From positions 1 through 11,182 of the forward strand of contig JAKALK010000027.1 in assembly GCA_021813155.1 (NCBI GenBank): DNA of 11,182 nt, given 5' to 3'. The stretch comes from a bacterium. Lineage in GTDB: Bacteria > Patescibacteriota > Minisyncoccia > UBA6257 > 2-01-FULL-56-20. The position numbers and the translations under genes were made by a program. The notes under the pieces were generated by a model. The model made no database searches and was not told the DNA's origin. It worked only from the letters and a program-made list of their open reading frames with translations. This document shows, in pieces, positions 1-5,322 of this stretch; positions within the stretch are counted from its first letter, which is position 1; every line of letters begins with the position of its first letter.

Positions 1-354
1 CACAGAGGGCATATCTGTTGCGCCCAAAAAATCATACTTATCCATTAGTGAAAAATATCTTAAACTTTTAAATTTCGAAATTAACTCCAACACCTTATCT
101 CCGTTTATAGTGGTAGTACTTATTCCACCCACTTCGACGTTGTCTTTTGGATCAAAAATAACCCTTCCATCTCCATAAATTGTCAGCTTGTACTCGGGAC
201 AAAAACCATAACAAGCATTCCTTTTAAGTGTTATAACCACATCACTTAGGTTTTTTGGGACGTAGCTAGACTTCTCATTTTGACTAGCCCAAAATAAGCC
301 GACTCCAACCAAAACAAGAACTACCGCTATAAAAATTTTTCTTTTATAAGACAC
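1..354 (-). CDS. DUF6438-family protein with N-terminal membrane anchor (partial, 3' end outside the window)
   Basis: Reading from a GTG at 354 towards base 1 gives 118 uninterrupted codons that run off the window edge. Residues about 6-22 form one hydrophobic segment after a Lys/Arg-rich start, so the product is probably exported or membrane-anchored. From about residue 38 it reads like DUF6438: an 'ACYGFCPEYKLTIYGDG' stretch with two cysteines (48 and 52), then an NV..GG segment and 'YFSLMDKY' near the cut end. The biochemical role of DUF6438 is not known to me. It begins 11 bases after the stop of the upstream membrane protein, so the two are probably co-transcribed from the tRNA-Arg promoter. 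No Shine-Dalgarno site precedes the GTG. The start is the least certain part, because I see no better alternative codon between the two genes. Confidence 0.72.
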   Translation of the reverse strand, partial: MSYKRKIFIAVVLVLVGVGLFWASQNEKSSYVPKNLSDVVITLKRNACYGFCPEYKLTIYGDGRVIFDPKDNVEVGGISTTTINGDKVLELISKFKSLRYFSLMDKYDFLGATDMPSV

Positions 355-365
355 CGATTGAGGGT

Positions 366-692
366 TTAATTTAGATTCAATTTTTTAGCGATGAGTACAA
401 TTGCAATGATAATTAAGAACAAGATAAGCCAAGCTAGGGTAGCGAAAAGCAGGGCGAATGCTTCTTTTTTAAAGCCGCCTAAATATAAAAGGACTGGCTT
501 CCCGAGTACTAGGAGGCCGGTTATAGACGCCGAAACAACGAACAACAGAAGCATAAAGACAGGGGTAAGGAAACTATTTGATTGGTCAATAATTTGCTGG
601 CTGTGCGATCCTAGCCAAACTATAATAAAGATGTATGCAAAAGTGCCTGCGGCATTTATGAAGCTTCTTGAAAGGTAATTAAATTTTTTCAT
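366..692 (-). CDS. small three-helix membrane protein, function unknown
   Basis: The product has 108 residues with a short basic N-terminus and three predicted membrane segments (about 14-28, 42-64 and 78-101); the tail is Lys-rich. I do not recognise the family and no catalytic motif is visible. The ATG at 690-692 lies two bases after the 3' end of tRNA-Arg on the same strand. The only Shine-Dalgarno-like sequence, GAGG (complement of 698-701), sits inside the tRNA acceptor stem, five bases before the ATG. The DUF6438 gene follows after an 11-base gap, suggesting a tRNA-membrane protein-DUF6438 transcript. A plus-strand ORF over the same bases is a shadow. The transmembrane pattern makes the minus-strand reading convincing. 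Confidence 0.75.
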   Translation of the reverse strand: MKKFNYLSRSFINAAGTFAYIFIIVWLGSHSQQIIDQSNSFLTPVFMLLLFVVSASITGLLVLGKPVLLYLGGFKKEAFALLFATLAWLILFLIIIAIVLIAKKLNLN

Positions 693-694
693 AG

Positions 695-766
695 TGCCCT
701 CGGGAAGAATCGGACTCCCATTTTATCCTTAGGACGGATCTGTTCTATCCATTGAACTACGAGGGC
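695..766 (-). tRNA. tRNA-Arg(CCU)
   Basis: A full cloverleaf can be drawn on the minus strand. The acceptor stem GCCCTCG/CGAGGGC is perfect (760-766 with 696-702). The D-stem is GTTC/GAAC. The anticodon stem is GATCC/GGATA with a G27-A43 mismatch. The loop GTCCTAA gives anticodon CCT (731-733), which reads AGG. The variable loop has four bases, and the T-stem is GGGAG/CTTCC. A73 is the discriminator. CCA is not encoded: the next bases are CT and then the ATG of the membrane protein. The T-loop is TCCGATT, with C where U55 is nearly universal. The isoacceptor call rests on the T33-CCT-A37 loop and the similarity to other bacterial tRNA-Arg(CCU). Confidence 0.92.
698..701 (-). promoter_or_regulatory. 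Shine-Dalgarno-like GAGG inside the tRNA-Arg acceptor stem
   Basis: The 3' strand of the acceptor stem contains GAGG five bases upstream of the ATG at 692. It is the only candidate ribosome binding site for the membrane protein. In the mature tRNA it is paired and would be cut away from the downstream message. Confidence 0.45.
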
Positions 767-767
767 G

Positions 768-796
768 TTGCTTTGCAAGTACTCGTATTGTATTAT
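768..796 (+). promoter_or_regulatory. putative promoter of tRNA-Ala/tRNA-Ser
   Basis: TTGCTT (768-773) and TATTAT (791-796) are separated by 17 bases. The predicted start near 803 lies about 14 bases before tRNA-Ala. It is interleaved with the minus-strand promoter, so the two directions may compete. Confidence 0.4.
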
Positions 797-814
797 AGTT
801 CTTGATTTATTCAA
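787..814 (-). promoter_or_regulatory. putative promoter of the tRNA-Arg operon
   Basis: On the minus strand TTGAAT (809-814) and TACAAT (787-792) are 16 bases apart. The predicted start near 780 is about 14 bases before the tRNA 5' end. It overlaps the divergent tRNA-Ala promoter. A TATAAT (792-797) also lies here but has no suitable -35. Confidence 0.4.
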
Positions 815-816
815 GC

Positions 817-890
817 GGGCCTATGGTGAAATGGTATCACACGTCCATGGCATGGATGGGGTCGGGGTTCGATTCCCCGTAGGTCCACCA
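817..890 (+). tRNA. tRNA-Ala(GGC)
   Basis: The acceptor stem is GGGCCTA/TAGGTCC and carries the G3-U70 wobble pair, the classical alanine identity element. The D-stem is GTGA/TCAC. The anticodon stem is CGTCC/GGATG, and the loop ATGGCAT gives anticodon GGC (849-851). The variable loop has four bases. The T-arm is CGGGG/CCCCG around TTCGATT. A73 is followed by an encoded CCA (888-890), unlike tRNA-Arg and tRNA-Thr in this window. The next base is G1 of tRNA-Ser, so there is no spacer. Confidence 0.95.
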
Positions 891-980
891 GGAAGCGTGC
901 CAGAGCGGTTGAATGGGCCGCACTCGAAATGCGGTATGCCAGAAATGGCATCGGAGGTTCGAATCCTCCCGCTTCCGCCA
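891..980 (+). tRNA. tRNA-Ser(CGA)
   Basis: This is a class II tRNA of 90 bases with a long variable arm (about 934-953, with TATGCC and GGCATC pairing). The acceptor stem is GGAAGCG/CGCTTCC, the discriminator is G73 as usual for serine, and CCA is encoded (978-980). The anticodon stem CCGCA/TGCGG encloses CTCGAAA, giving anticodon CGA (925-927), which reads UCG. It begins directly after the CCA of tRNA-Ala, so one RNase P cut would mature the 5' end of Ser and expose the 3' end of Ala. Confidence 0.95.
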
Positions 981-1004
981 GTTAGGAAATTGCAAGTGCG
1001 AGTT

Positions 1005-1028
1005 GCCCGCCTCGTTGCGCTCGGCGGC
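1005..1028. repeat. GC-rich imperfect inverted repeat downstream of tRNA-Ser
   Basis: CCGCC (1007-1011) pairs with GGCGG (1023-1027), and a small CG/CG pair is possible inside the loop. It resembles REP-like intergenic hairpins and may mark the end of the tRNA transcript, but no T-run follows. The rest of 981-1153 shows no convincing gene. Confidence 0.35.
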
Positions 1029-1153
1029 TAATTTATATGGGATTTTTGGCGAAAAAGAAATGCTTTTATCAATACTGCCAAAGAACCTGAAAACAAATCG
1101 GCTCGAACCATATTTTGGAAGGGCAAAAGGAATTTTTTAATTCTGATTTTCTC

Positions 1154-1180
1154 CAAGAAGCGGCGTTTAGCCGCTTCTTG
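1154..1180. repeat. perfect 11-bp inverted repeat overlapping a -35 box
   Basis: CAAGAAGCGGC (1154-1164) and GCCGCTTCTTG (1170-1180) are exact complements around the loop GTTTA. The right arm covers the first three bases of the TTGACG -35 element of the cassette gene. It could be the terminator of the upstream tRNA transcript, though no T-run follows, or an operator for a repressor. The sequence alone does not decide. Confidence 0.6.
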
Positions 1181-1206
1181 ACGTATTGGCTCAACTATGT
1201 TATGAT
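1178..1206 (+). promoter_or_regulatory. consensus-like sigma70 promoter of the GC-rich cassette gene
   Basis: TTGACG (1178-1183) and TATGAT (1201-1206) are exactly 17 bases apart. The predicted start near 1213 would give a leader of about 64 bases ending in a strong Shine-Dalgarno site. It is the strongest promoter in the window by eye, and its -35 overlaps the inverted repeat at 1154-1180. Confidence 0.7.
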
Positions 1207-1262
1207 TGCTTACAGATCTAGGCATGGTGCTTAGATAACAAAAGTACATTCCCAACCGAAAG

Positions 1263-1271
1263 AAGGAGGTG
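1263..1271 (+). promoter_or_regulatory. strong Shine-Dalgarno site AAGGAGGTG
   Basis: AAGGAGGTG is fully complementary to the usual 16S 3' end. AAGGAGG is seven bases from the ATG at 1277. Most other genes here have weak or no such site, so it decides this start and sets the cassette apart. Confidence 0.85.
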
Positions 1272-1276
1272 TTTCT

Positions 1277-2011
1277 ATGGCAACCGATGGACCGACCCCG
1301 CCCCCTTGCAATCCTGAGATTTTCAAGAAGGGCGAGGGTGTCTGTGTTGTGGATGGAAGTTCCAACGCTGTCGAGTGCTGGGTGAAGAAAATCGCCAGGA
1401 AGGCAAACGCACAGATCGACTGGCATTACAGTGGTGGACGTGCGAACGTTCTTCATCTCGGCGACGCCGCGAGTCGTCAGCGTGTTCTGAACGCGATCAG
1501 TGAACTCGAAGGCGAACTCGAGGGTACGATCCTCAGCGTCGGTGGTCCGGCCCTCTACCGGAACGGCGTCGAAGATCCCACTGCAACGGGGGCAGTCGTT
1601 CGCGAAGTCGACGATCAGTTGGTGCTCGACGATCCCGAAGCCGTGGCGGTGATTAGTGCGGTCAGCAAGCACAACTGCAAGAACACGCTGGAGATCAACG
1701 CCGACCGTATCACGCACTTCAAGAAGCGACTCGCGGAACGCGGAATGACAGCCGATCAAGCGGTGATCGTGCTCCTGAACGTCGACGACGTTCATGGCGG
1801 CCCACTCGCCGACATCCTCATGCCGGGCCACAACTGGCAGGAGATCCGCGATCGGGGCGAAGTCCCTTTTGCACGTGGGCTCGCCATGCGCAACGGCATC
1901 CAGGAGGCGCTCGGCTCGTTCGACAAGGATGCCGCGGAGAAGCTCACGAACATGACCGAGGTGGCTGTCGTGGTCGTAGACCACGGCGTCGCCGAAGTGT
2001 TCGCGGCCTGA
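1277..2011 (+). CDS. GC-rich stand-alone gene, 244-residue protein of unknown function
   Basis: I do not recognise this protein. It is probably soluble and cytoplasmic: no signal peptide or membrane segment is visible. A proline-rich start carries Cys11, followed by Cys23 and Cys34. A conserved-looking block around residues 46-63 (QIDWHYSGGRANVLHLGD) leads to a helical region with ISELEGELEG. Further on come 'HNCKNTLEI' and 'NVDDVHGGPLADILMPGHNW'. The C-terminal end is valine-rich. The acidic, mixed alpha/beta look suggests a globular domain. Base composition differs sharply from the neighbours: 38 of 60 bases are G or C in 1501-1560, against 17 of 60 in 2401-2460 of ddl, and codons mostly end in C or G. 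The gene has its own promoter, strong ribosome binding site and terminator. A 366-codon antisense ORF overlaps it but has none of these signals. Recent transfer or strong codon selection for high expression are both possible. Confidence 0.85.
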   Translation: MATDGPTPPPCNPEIFKKGEGVCVVDGSSNAVECWVKKIARKANAQIDWHYSGGRANVLHLGDAASRQRVLNAISELEGELEGTILSVGGPALYRNGVEDPTATGAVVREVDDQLVLDDPEAVAVISAVSKHNCKNTLEINADRITHFKKRLAERGMTADQAVIVLLNVDDVHGGPLADILMPGHNWQEIRDRGEVPFARGLAMRNGIQEALGSFDKDAAEKLTNMTEVAVVVVDHGVAEVFAA

Positions 2012-2040
2012 ACGAACGCGAGTTGTCATCTCAGCATCAA

Positions 2041-2082
2041 GGGCTCCCCACGAGTAATCGTGAGCGGAGCCCTTTCTTTTTT
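2041..2082 (+). terminator. strong intrinsic terminator of the GC-rich cassette
   Basis: GGGCTCC (2041-2047) pairs with GGAGCCC (2066-2072). Inside, CACGA/TCGTG (2049-2053 with 2058-2062) closes a GTAA loop. A T-rich tract TTTCTTTTTT (2073-2082) follows. It begins 29 bases after the stop codon. Confidence 0.92.
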
Positions 2083-2109
2083 GATTTATTCTTAAATTTT
2101 TCATAAAAT
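2081..2109 (+). promoter_or_regulatory. putative promoter of ddl
   Basis: TTGATT (2081-2086) and TAAAAT (2104-2109) are 17 bases apart, directly after the terminator. The start would lie near 2116, leaving a leader of about 120 bases that contains a strong hairpin. The region is AT-rich, so chance matches are likely. Confidence 0.4.
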
Positions 2110-2116
2110 ACATTTT

Positions 2117-2155
2117 GCCCCTATGCACCCGAGCCGCGCTCCGCGCGGCGAGGGC
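2117..2155. repeat. strong GC hairpin in the ddl leader region
   Basis: GCCGCGC (2133-2139) pairs with GCGCGGC (2143-2149) around a TCC loop. Outside it CCC (2128-2130) can pair with GGG (2152-2154) across tandem G-A mismatches, and GCCC (2117-2120) with GGGC (2152-2155) is an alternative. No T-run follows, so it is not a normal terminator. It may be a REP-like element or a structured leader. Positions 2083-2238 otherwise hold no gene. Confidence 0.6.
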
Positions 2156-2238
2156 AGAATTCCATTCGAGCTATTTTTAAGATACGCCGCAAAAATGATT
2201 TGAACCGGAGCTAAAGCTAATTCGGATAAAGTTGTCCT

Positions 2239-3339
2239 ATGAACAGAAAAATAAGGGTTGGCATAATATTCGGAGGAAAATCGGCAGAACACGAAGTTTC
2301 TTTGCAATCTGCAAAAAATGTTATCGAGGCAATTGATAAAGATAAATATGAGCCGGTTCTTATTGGCATAGACAAGAAAGGTAGATGGCTTTTAAGTGCT
2401 AGTTCTAAATTTTTACTTAACAGCAGCGATCCTAAACTAATTAAACTTAATGACGAACTAAGCCAAAGCGTGGCTCTTATCCCAGAGAGCGAGGGCAAAA
2501 TCGAAAATCTTGATACGCATCAATCGAACCAATCTATCGACGTTGCTTTTCCAATACTGCACGGGCCTTTTGGGGAGGACGGAACAATACAGGGATTATT
2601 GAAACTTGCGAATATCCCTTTTGTTGGGGCGGGGGTTTTGGGTTCTGCGATTGGAATGGATAAGGACGTGGCAAAACGGTTGCTCCGCGATGCAGGAATT
2701 CCAGTTGCTAAATTTTTATCAGTCGGAGAAAAAGAAATCCCGCTTTATGGAGAGATTGTCAAAAATCTGGGAGCTCCGTTTTTTGTAAAACCAGCAAACC
2801 TTGGTTCTTCTGTAGGCGTGAGTAAGGTTAAAAGCGAAGAAGATTTTAGGGAAGCAATCCGAGAAGCTTTCAACTACGATAAAAAAGTATTAATTGAGGA
2901 GAACGTGGAGGGGCGAGAAATTGAGTGTGCTGTGCTTGGCAATGATAGTCCGATCGCTTCCGTCCCGGGCGAGGTGATTTCAAGCCACGAATTTTATTCT
3001 TATGAAGCTAAATATATTGATGAACACGGGGCAGTTATTGAAATTCCGGCGAAATTGCCAGATGAAATCGCGAAGAGGGTTCAATCTCTTGCTATTAAGA
3101 CTTTCAAAATTTTGGCTTGTGAAGGATTGGGGCGCGTTGATTGTTTCCTTAAAAAAAACGGGGAGGTGACTGTGAATGAAATCAATACTATTCCCGGATT
3201 TACTTCGATTAGTATGTATCCGAAATTATGGGAGGCAAGCGGAATTTCGTATGCAGATCTTATAGATCGTTTAATCCAGCTTGCGCTGGAGCGTTTTAGG
3301 AAAGAGCAGGAGCTCAAAACTTCCTACAGGGGAGATTAG
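2239..3339 (+). CDS. ddl: D-alanine-D-alanine ligase
   Basis: This ATP-grasp enzyme joins two D-alanines in the cytosol to make the dipeptide end of the peptidoglycan precursor. The 366 residues fit the usual family length. Visible motifs in order are: GGKSAEHEVS (12-21), the N-terminal substrate region; HGPFGEDG (108-115); the ATP-binding KPANLGSSVGVSK (184-196); EGREIECAVLG; YSYEAKY (253-259), the lid loop whose tyrosine is typical of D-Ala-D-Ala rather than D-Ala-D-Lac ligases; R300 and D302; and NEINTIPGFT with Glu315 and Asn317 for Mg binding. An in-frame TAA at 2227 rules out a longer N-terminus, so ATG 2239 is the first start. GGAG at 2207-2210 is too far away to be its Shine-Dalgarno site. 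It stands alone on the plus strand, converging on the aldolase gene. No murF or murC neighbour is seen. Confidence 0.97.
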   Translation: MNRKIRVGIIFGGKSAEHEVSLQSAKNVIEAIDKDKYEPVLIGIDKKGRWLLSASSKFLLNSSDPKLIKLNDELSQSVALIPESEGKIENLDTHQSNQSIDVAFPILHGPFGEDGTIQGLLKLANIPFVGAGVLGSAIGMDKDVAKRLLRDAGIPVAKFLSVGEKEIPLYGEIVKNLGAPFFVKPANLGSSVGVSKVKSEEDFREAIREAFNYDKKVLIEENVEGREIECAVLGNDSPIASVPGEVISSHEFYSYEAKYIDEHGAVIEIPAKLPDEIAKRVQSLAIKTFKILACEGLGRVDCFLKKNGEVTVNEINTIPGFTSISMYPKLWEASGISYADLIDRLIQLALERFRKEQELKTSYRGD

Positions 3340-3359
3340 TTAATTTTTAACTAATTTTT
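3335..3359 (+). terminator. AT-rich terminator-like hairpin after ddl
   Basis: ATTAGTTAA (3335-3343) pairs with TTAACTAAT (3347-3355) around TTT, and the T-run 3355-3359 follows. The stem is A/T-rich and overlaps the ddl stop codon. In the minus direction it has no good T-run, so it mainly serves ddl. Confidence 0.5.
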
Positions 3360-3364
3360 GGTTC

Positions 3365-4273
3365 TTAGCCCTCTGCAGATTTTCGGGCGGAAATAAAGAG
3401 ATCGGTGAAGCCCTTGAAGTTTTGGGCGATTTTTTCGGTGGCGGTTTTTCGGTCGATCTTGTTTTCGTGGAAGTCTATGAGCGGCTGTTTAAAAACAGTG
3501 CGGCCAACAGCAAAGCCGACTACCCCGTGGATTTTAGCGGCGACCGAGAGCCAAGTGCGAACTTTTTCTTCAGATTCGCCGCGGCCGAGTACAACGATGC
3601 CAACCTGGTCCCGCCCATCGCGGCGACAAGTTTCGATAACCGCTTTCATTTGATTTAGGTCGTTTAAACCTTCAATTTTCCAGATATCCGGTTCAACACC
3701 CCGAGACTGGAGTTCTTTGATCGTATTAATCATTACTTGGTAACGAATACTCTGCTCGTATTTTTCTTTATCGCCGCCGGCTTCGGCCAGTTGTTCTGGG
3801 GTAGCAACGGCCAGGAGTTCAAAAAGGAATTTGTAGCCTTTTTCGCGGCAGTAGTCGCTCATAATCTTTAAGCGATCGGATTGGCGCTTATTCATCTCGG
3901 CGTCTCCGGCGGTATTGTAGCGAACCAAAACTTTTACATAATCGGGGTCTAATTTTTCGATGTGATCTCGGAATTTTTCTCCGTACTCGAAGTCAAATTC
4001 ATCTTGGCCGGATTTCTCGGTTGTTAGAATGTGGGCGATGCCCATTTTTTCGGCCTCTTCGTGAATTTTTGTGCCGAATTGTTCGTCAACAAGAACAGCA
4101 GCTTTATCTTTTGGAACGCCCATATTTAAAGCGAGTCGGAAGGCCTCGAAGACAACGTGTTTATAATCGGAAAGCTTTTGGATTTGCTCTTCCGTTAAGT
4201 TGTTTTCGGGTAAGTTAAACATTTTTGTAAACGAGCCGCGGTGGTCGAATGGGAGAATATATAGTTCTTGCAT
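3365..4273 (-). CDS. DUF2090/IolC-like class I aldolase
   Basis: The 302-residue protein resembles the DUF2090 aldolase domain found at the C-terminus of IolC fusions (5-dehydro-2-deoxyphosphogluconate aldolase) and is distantly related to LacD-type tagatose-bisphosphate aldolases. The fold would be a TIM barrel. Visible signs: an N-terminal ILPFDHRGSF (6-15) with the Asp-His-Arg typical of this group; DYVKVLVRY with Lys114; PDIWKIEG with Lys199, a good candidate for the Schiff-base lysine; a VVLGRG strand end; and GFAVGRTVF near the C-terminus, a likely phosphate-binding site. No inositol genes are nearby. Instead it starts eight bases after glpX ends, which suggests sugar-bisphosphate metabolism, perhaps fructose-1,6-bisphosphate cleavage or synthesis. 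That is inference. No Shine-Dalgarno site precedes the ATG, so translation may be coupled to glpX. Confidence 0.82.
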   Translation of the reverse strand: MQELYILPFDHRGSFTKMFNLPENNLTEEQIQKLSDYKHVVFEAFRLALNMGVPKDKAAVLVDEQFGTKIHEEAEKMGIAHILTTEKSGQDEFDFEYGEKFRDHIEKLDPDYVKVLVRYNTAGDAEMNKRQSDRLKIMSDYCREKGYKFLFELLAVATPEQLAEAGGDKEKYEQSIRYQVMINTIKELQSRGVEPDIWKIEGLNDLNQMKAVIETCRRDGRDQVGIVVLGRGESEEKVRTWLSVAAKIHGVVGFAVGRTVFKQPLIDFHENKIDRKTATEKIAQNFKGFTDLFISARKSAEG

Positions 4274-4281
4274 TGTGTTGA

Positions 4282-5247
4282 TTATTTTTTGATTGATTTA
4301 TGAAGAGTTTTAATAAATCTGACTGTTTTAGGATGGCTTAACATGACAACAGTATGGGTTATGACTTGGTCGGATTTCCAAGCTACCCCTTCGAGAAGGG
4401 GCCCCGAGATGACGCCGGTGGCAGTGAAGGCTAGATTTTGCCCCTTGGCCAGATCCTCGGTTTTGAAGATGGTGTCGAATTTTGTGATGCCGGCTTGGTT
4501 CAGCCTTGCAACGTGTTTTTCGTCTTTTGGTTTCCATCGACAAATGATTTCTCCGTTCAGACACTTGAGGGCGGCGGCGGCAAGGACGGCTTCGGCGCTG
4601 CCGCCAGTTCCCATTAACATATCAACCGGAGACTCCGGTAAACAAGGAGCTAATCCCATAGCAATGTCGCCATCGGTGAAAAGCTGAACTCTGGCTCCAG
4701 TTGTTCTTACTTCCTCGATGAGTTTTTGGTGCCTGTCTCGCTCGAGGATAGCAACTGTAATTTCAGAGACGTCTTTCCCTAGGGCTTTAGCGACCTTTGC
4801 TATATTGTCCTTAGTTGGCGCATCAAGATCGATGACGTTTTTAGCTTCGTGGTTCACAGCGATTTTTTCCATGTAAGAGTCGGCGGCACGATAAAGCGAT
4901 CCCTGAGGACCGACGGCGATGACAGTAAGAGCGTTAGGGCGGCCACTTGCAACGCTGTCGGTGCATTCTAAAGGATCAACGGCGATATCTAAAGAAGGCC
5001 CGGTGCCTTTTCCCACTTTTTCTCCAACGTAGAGTTCTGCGGATTCGTCTTTGGCGCCTTCGCCGATAACTATTTCGCCCGAAAATTCGATTTGGTTAAG
5101 CGAAGCGCGCATAGCGTCCACCGCGTCTTGGTCGGCAGCTTTTCGGTCGCCCTTGCCGGTCCACTTAGAAGAAGCTATGGCAGCGAGCTCGGTGACACGG
5201 ACAAATTCGAGACCAAGGTACTGAAAAAAAGAATTATTTTGATTCAC
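4282..5247 (-). CDS. glpX: fructose-1,6-bisphosphatase class II (GlpX type)
   Basis: It removes the 1-phosphate from fructose-1,6-bisphosphate, the committed step of gluconeogenesis, in the cytosol with a divalent metal. The 321 residues fit the family. Motifs: GEIVIGEGAKDE (57-68) with metal-binding acidic residues; LDIAVDPLECTDSVASGRPNA (86-106), where the family usually has DP(I/L)EGT, so Cys95 replaces a glycine; and MGTGGSAEAVLAAAALKCL in the second half. The start is a GTG at 5247 with no Shine-Dalgarno site. A promoter placed only a few bases upstream suggests a leaderless or nearly leaderless message. The aldolase-like gene follows after eight bases. Inositol monophosphatase-like proteins share the fold, but the overall motif order fits GlpX best. 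Confidence 0.93.
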   Translation of the reverse strand: MNQNNSFFQYLGLEFVRVTELAAIASSKWTGKGDRKAADQDAVDAMRASLNQIEFSGEIVIGEGAKDESAELYVGEKVGKGTGPSLDIAVDPLECTDSVASGRPNALTVIAVGPQGSLYRAADSYMEKIAVNHEAKNVIDLDAPTKDNIAKVAKALGKDVSEITVAILERDRHQKLIEEVRTTGARVQLFTDGDIAMGLAPCLPESPVDMLMGTGGSAEAVLAAAALKCLNGEIICRWKPKDEKHVARLNQAGITKFDTIFKTEDLAKGQNLAFTATGVISGPLLEGVAWKSDQVITHTVVMLSHPKTVRFIKTLHKSIKK

Positions 5248-5260
5248 GGGAGTTTCTTTA

Positions 5261-5289
5261 AGTATAATCGCTCTGTTTTACCTTCGCAA
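5261..5289 (-). promoter_or_regulatory. putative promoter of the glpX-aldolase operon
   Basis: On the minus strand TTGCGA (5284-5289) and TATACT (5261-5266) are 17 bases apart. The start would fall near 5254, only about seven bases before the GTG start codon. The -35 is one arm of the dyad at 5284-5299. Confidence 0.55.
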
Positions 5290-5299
5290 CGATTTGCGA
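5284..5299. promoter_or_regulatory. operator-like dyad between glpX and the pilin array
   Basis: TCGCAA (5284-5289) and TTGCGA (5294-5299) are perfect inverted repeats around CGAT. The left arm is the glpX -35 box on the minus strand. The right arm ends 11 bases before the pilin TATAAT. A protein bound here could affect both directions. Confidence 0.4.
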
Positions 5300-5307
5300 T
5301 TTCTTAA

Positions 5308-5316
5308 TGCTATAAT
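5308..5316 (+). promoter_or_regulatory. extended -10 promoter of the pilin array
   Basis: TGCTATAAT matches the extended -10 consensus (TGn-TATAAT). No clear -35 is present, as is common for this promoter class. The predicted start near 5323 coincides with the GTG/ATG start codons of the first pilin, which has no Shine-Dalgarno site, so the message is probably leaderless. Confidence 0.6.
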
Positions 5317-5322
5317 AATTTA

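Noticed and set aside
768..1140. Plus-strand ORFs over the tRNA-Ala/tRNA-Ser region
   Set aside because: They read through two complete tRNA cloverleafs and the following hairpin and carry no family signature.
1030..1150. Possible gene remnant ending in EPYFGRAKGIF before the cassette
   Set aside because: The short tail only loosely recalls antitoxin C-termini, and the frame upstream has no supporting domain or start; chance is likely.
1028..2128. 366-codon minus-strand ORF covering the GC-rich cassette
   Set aside because: It has no promoter or Shine-Dalgarno site of its own, runs through the plus-strand terminator and promoter, and its length follows from the C/G-ending codons of the plus gene, which make antisense stops rare.
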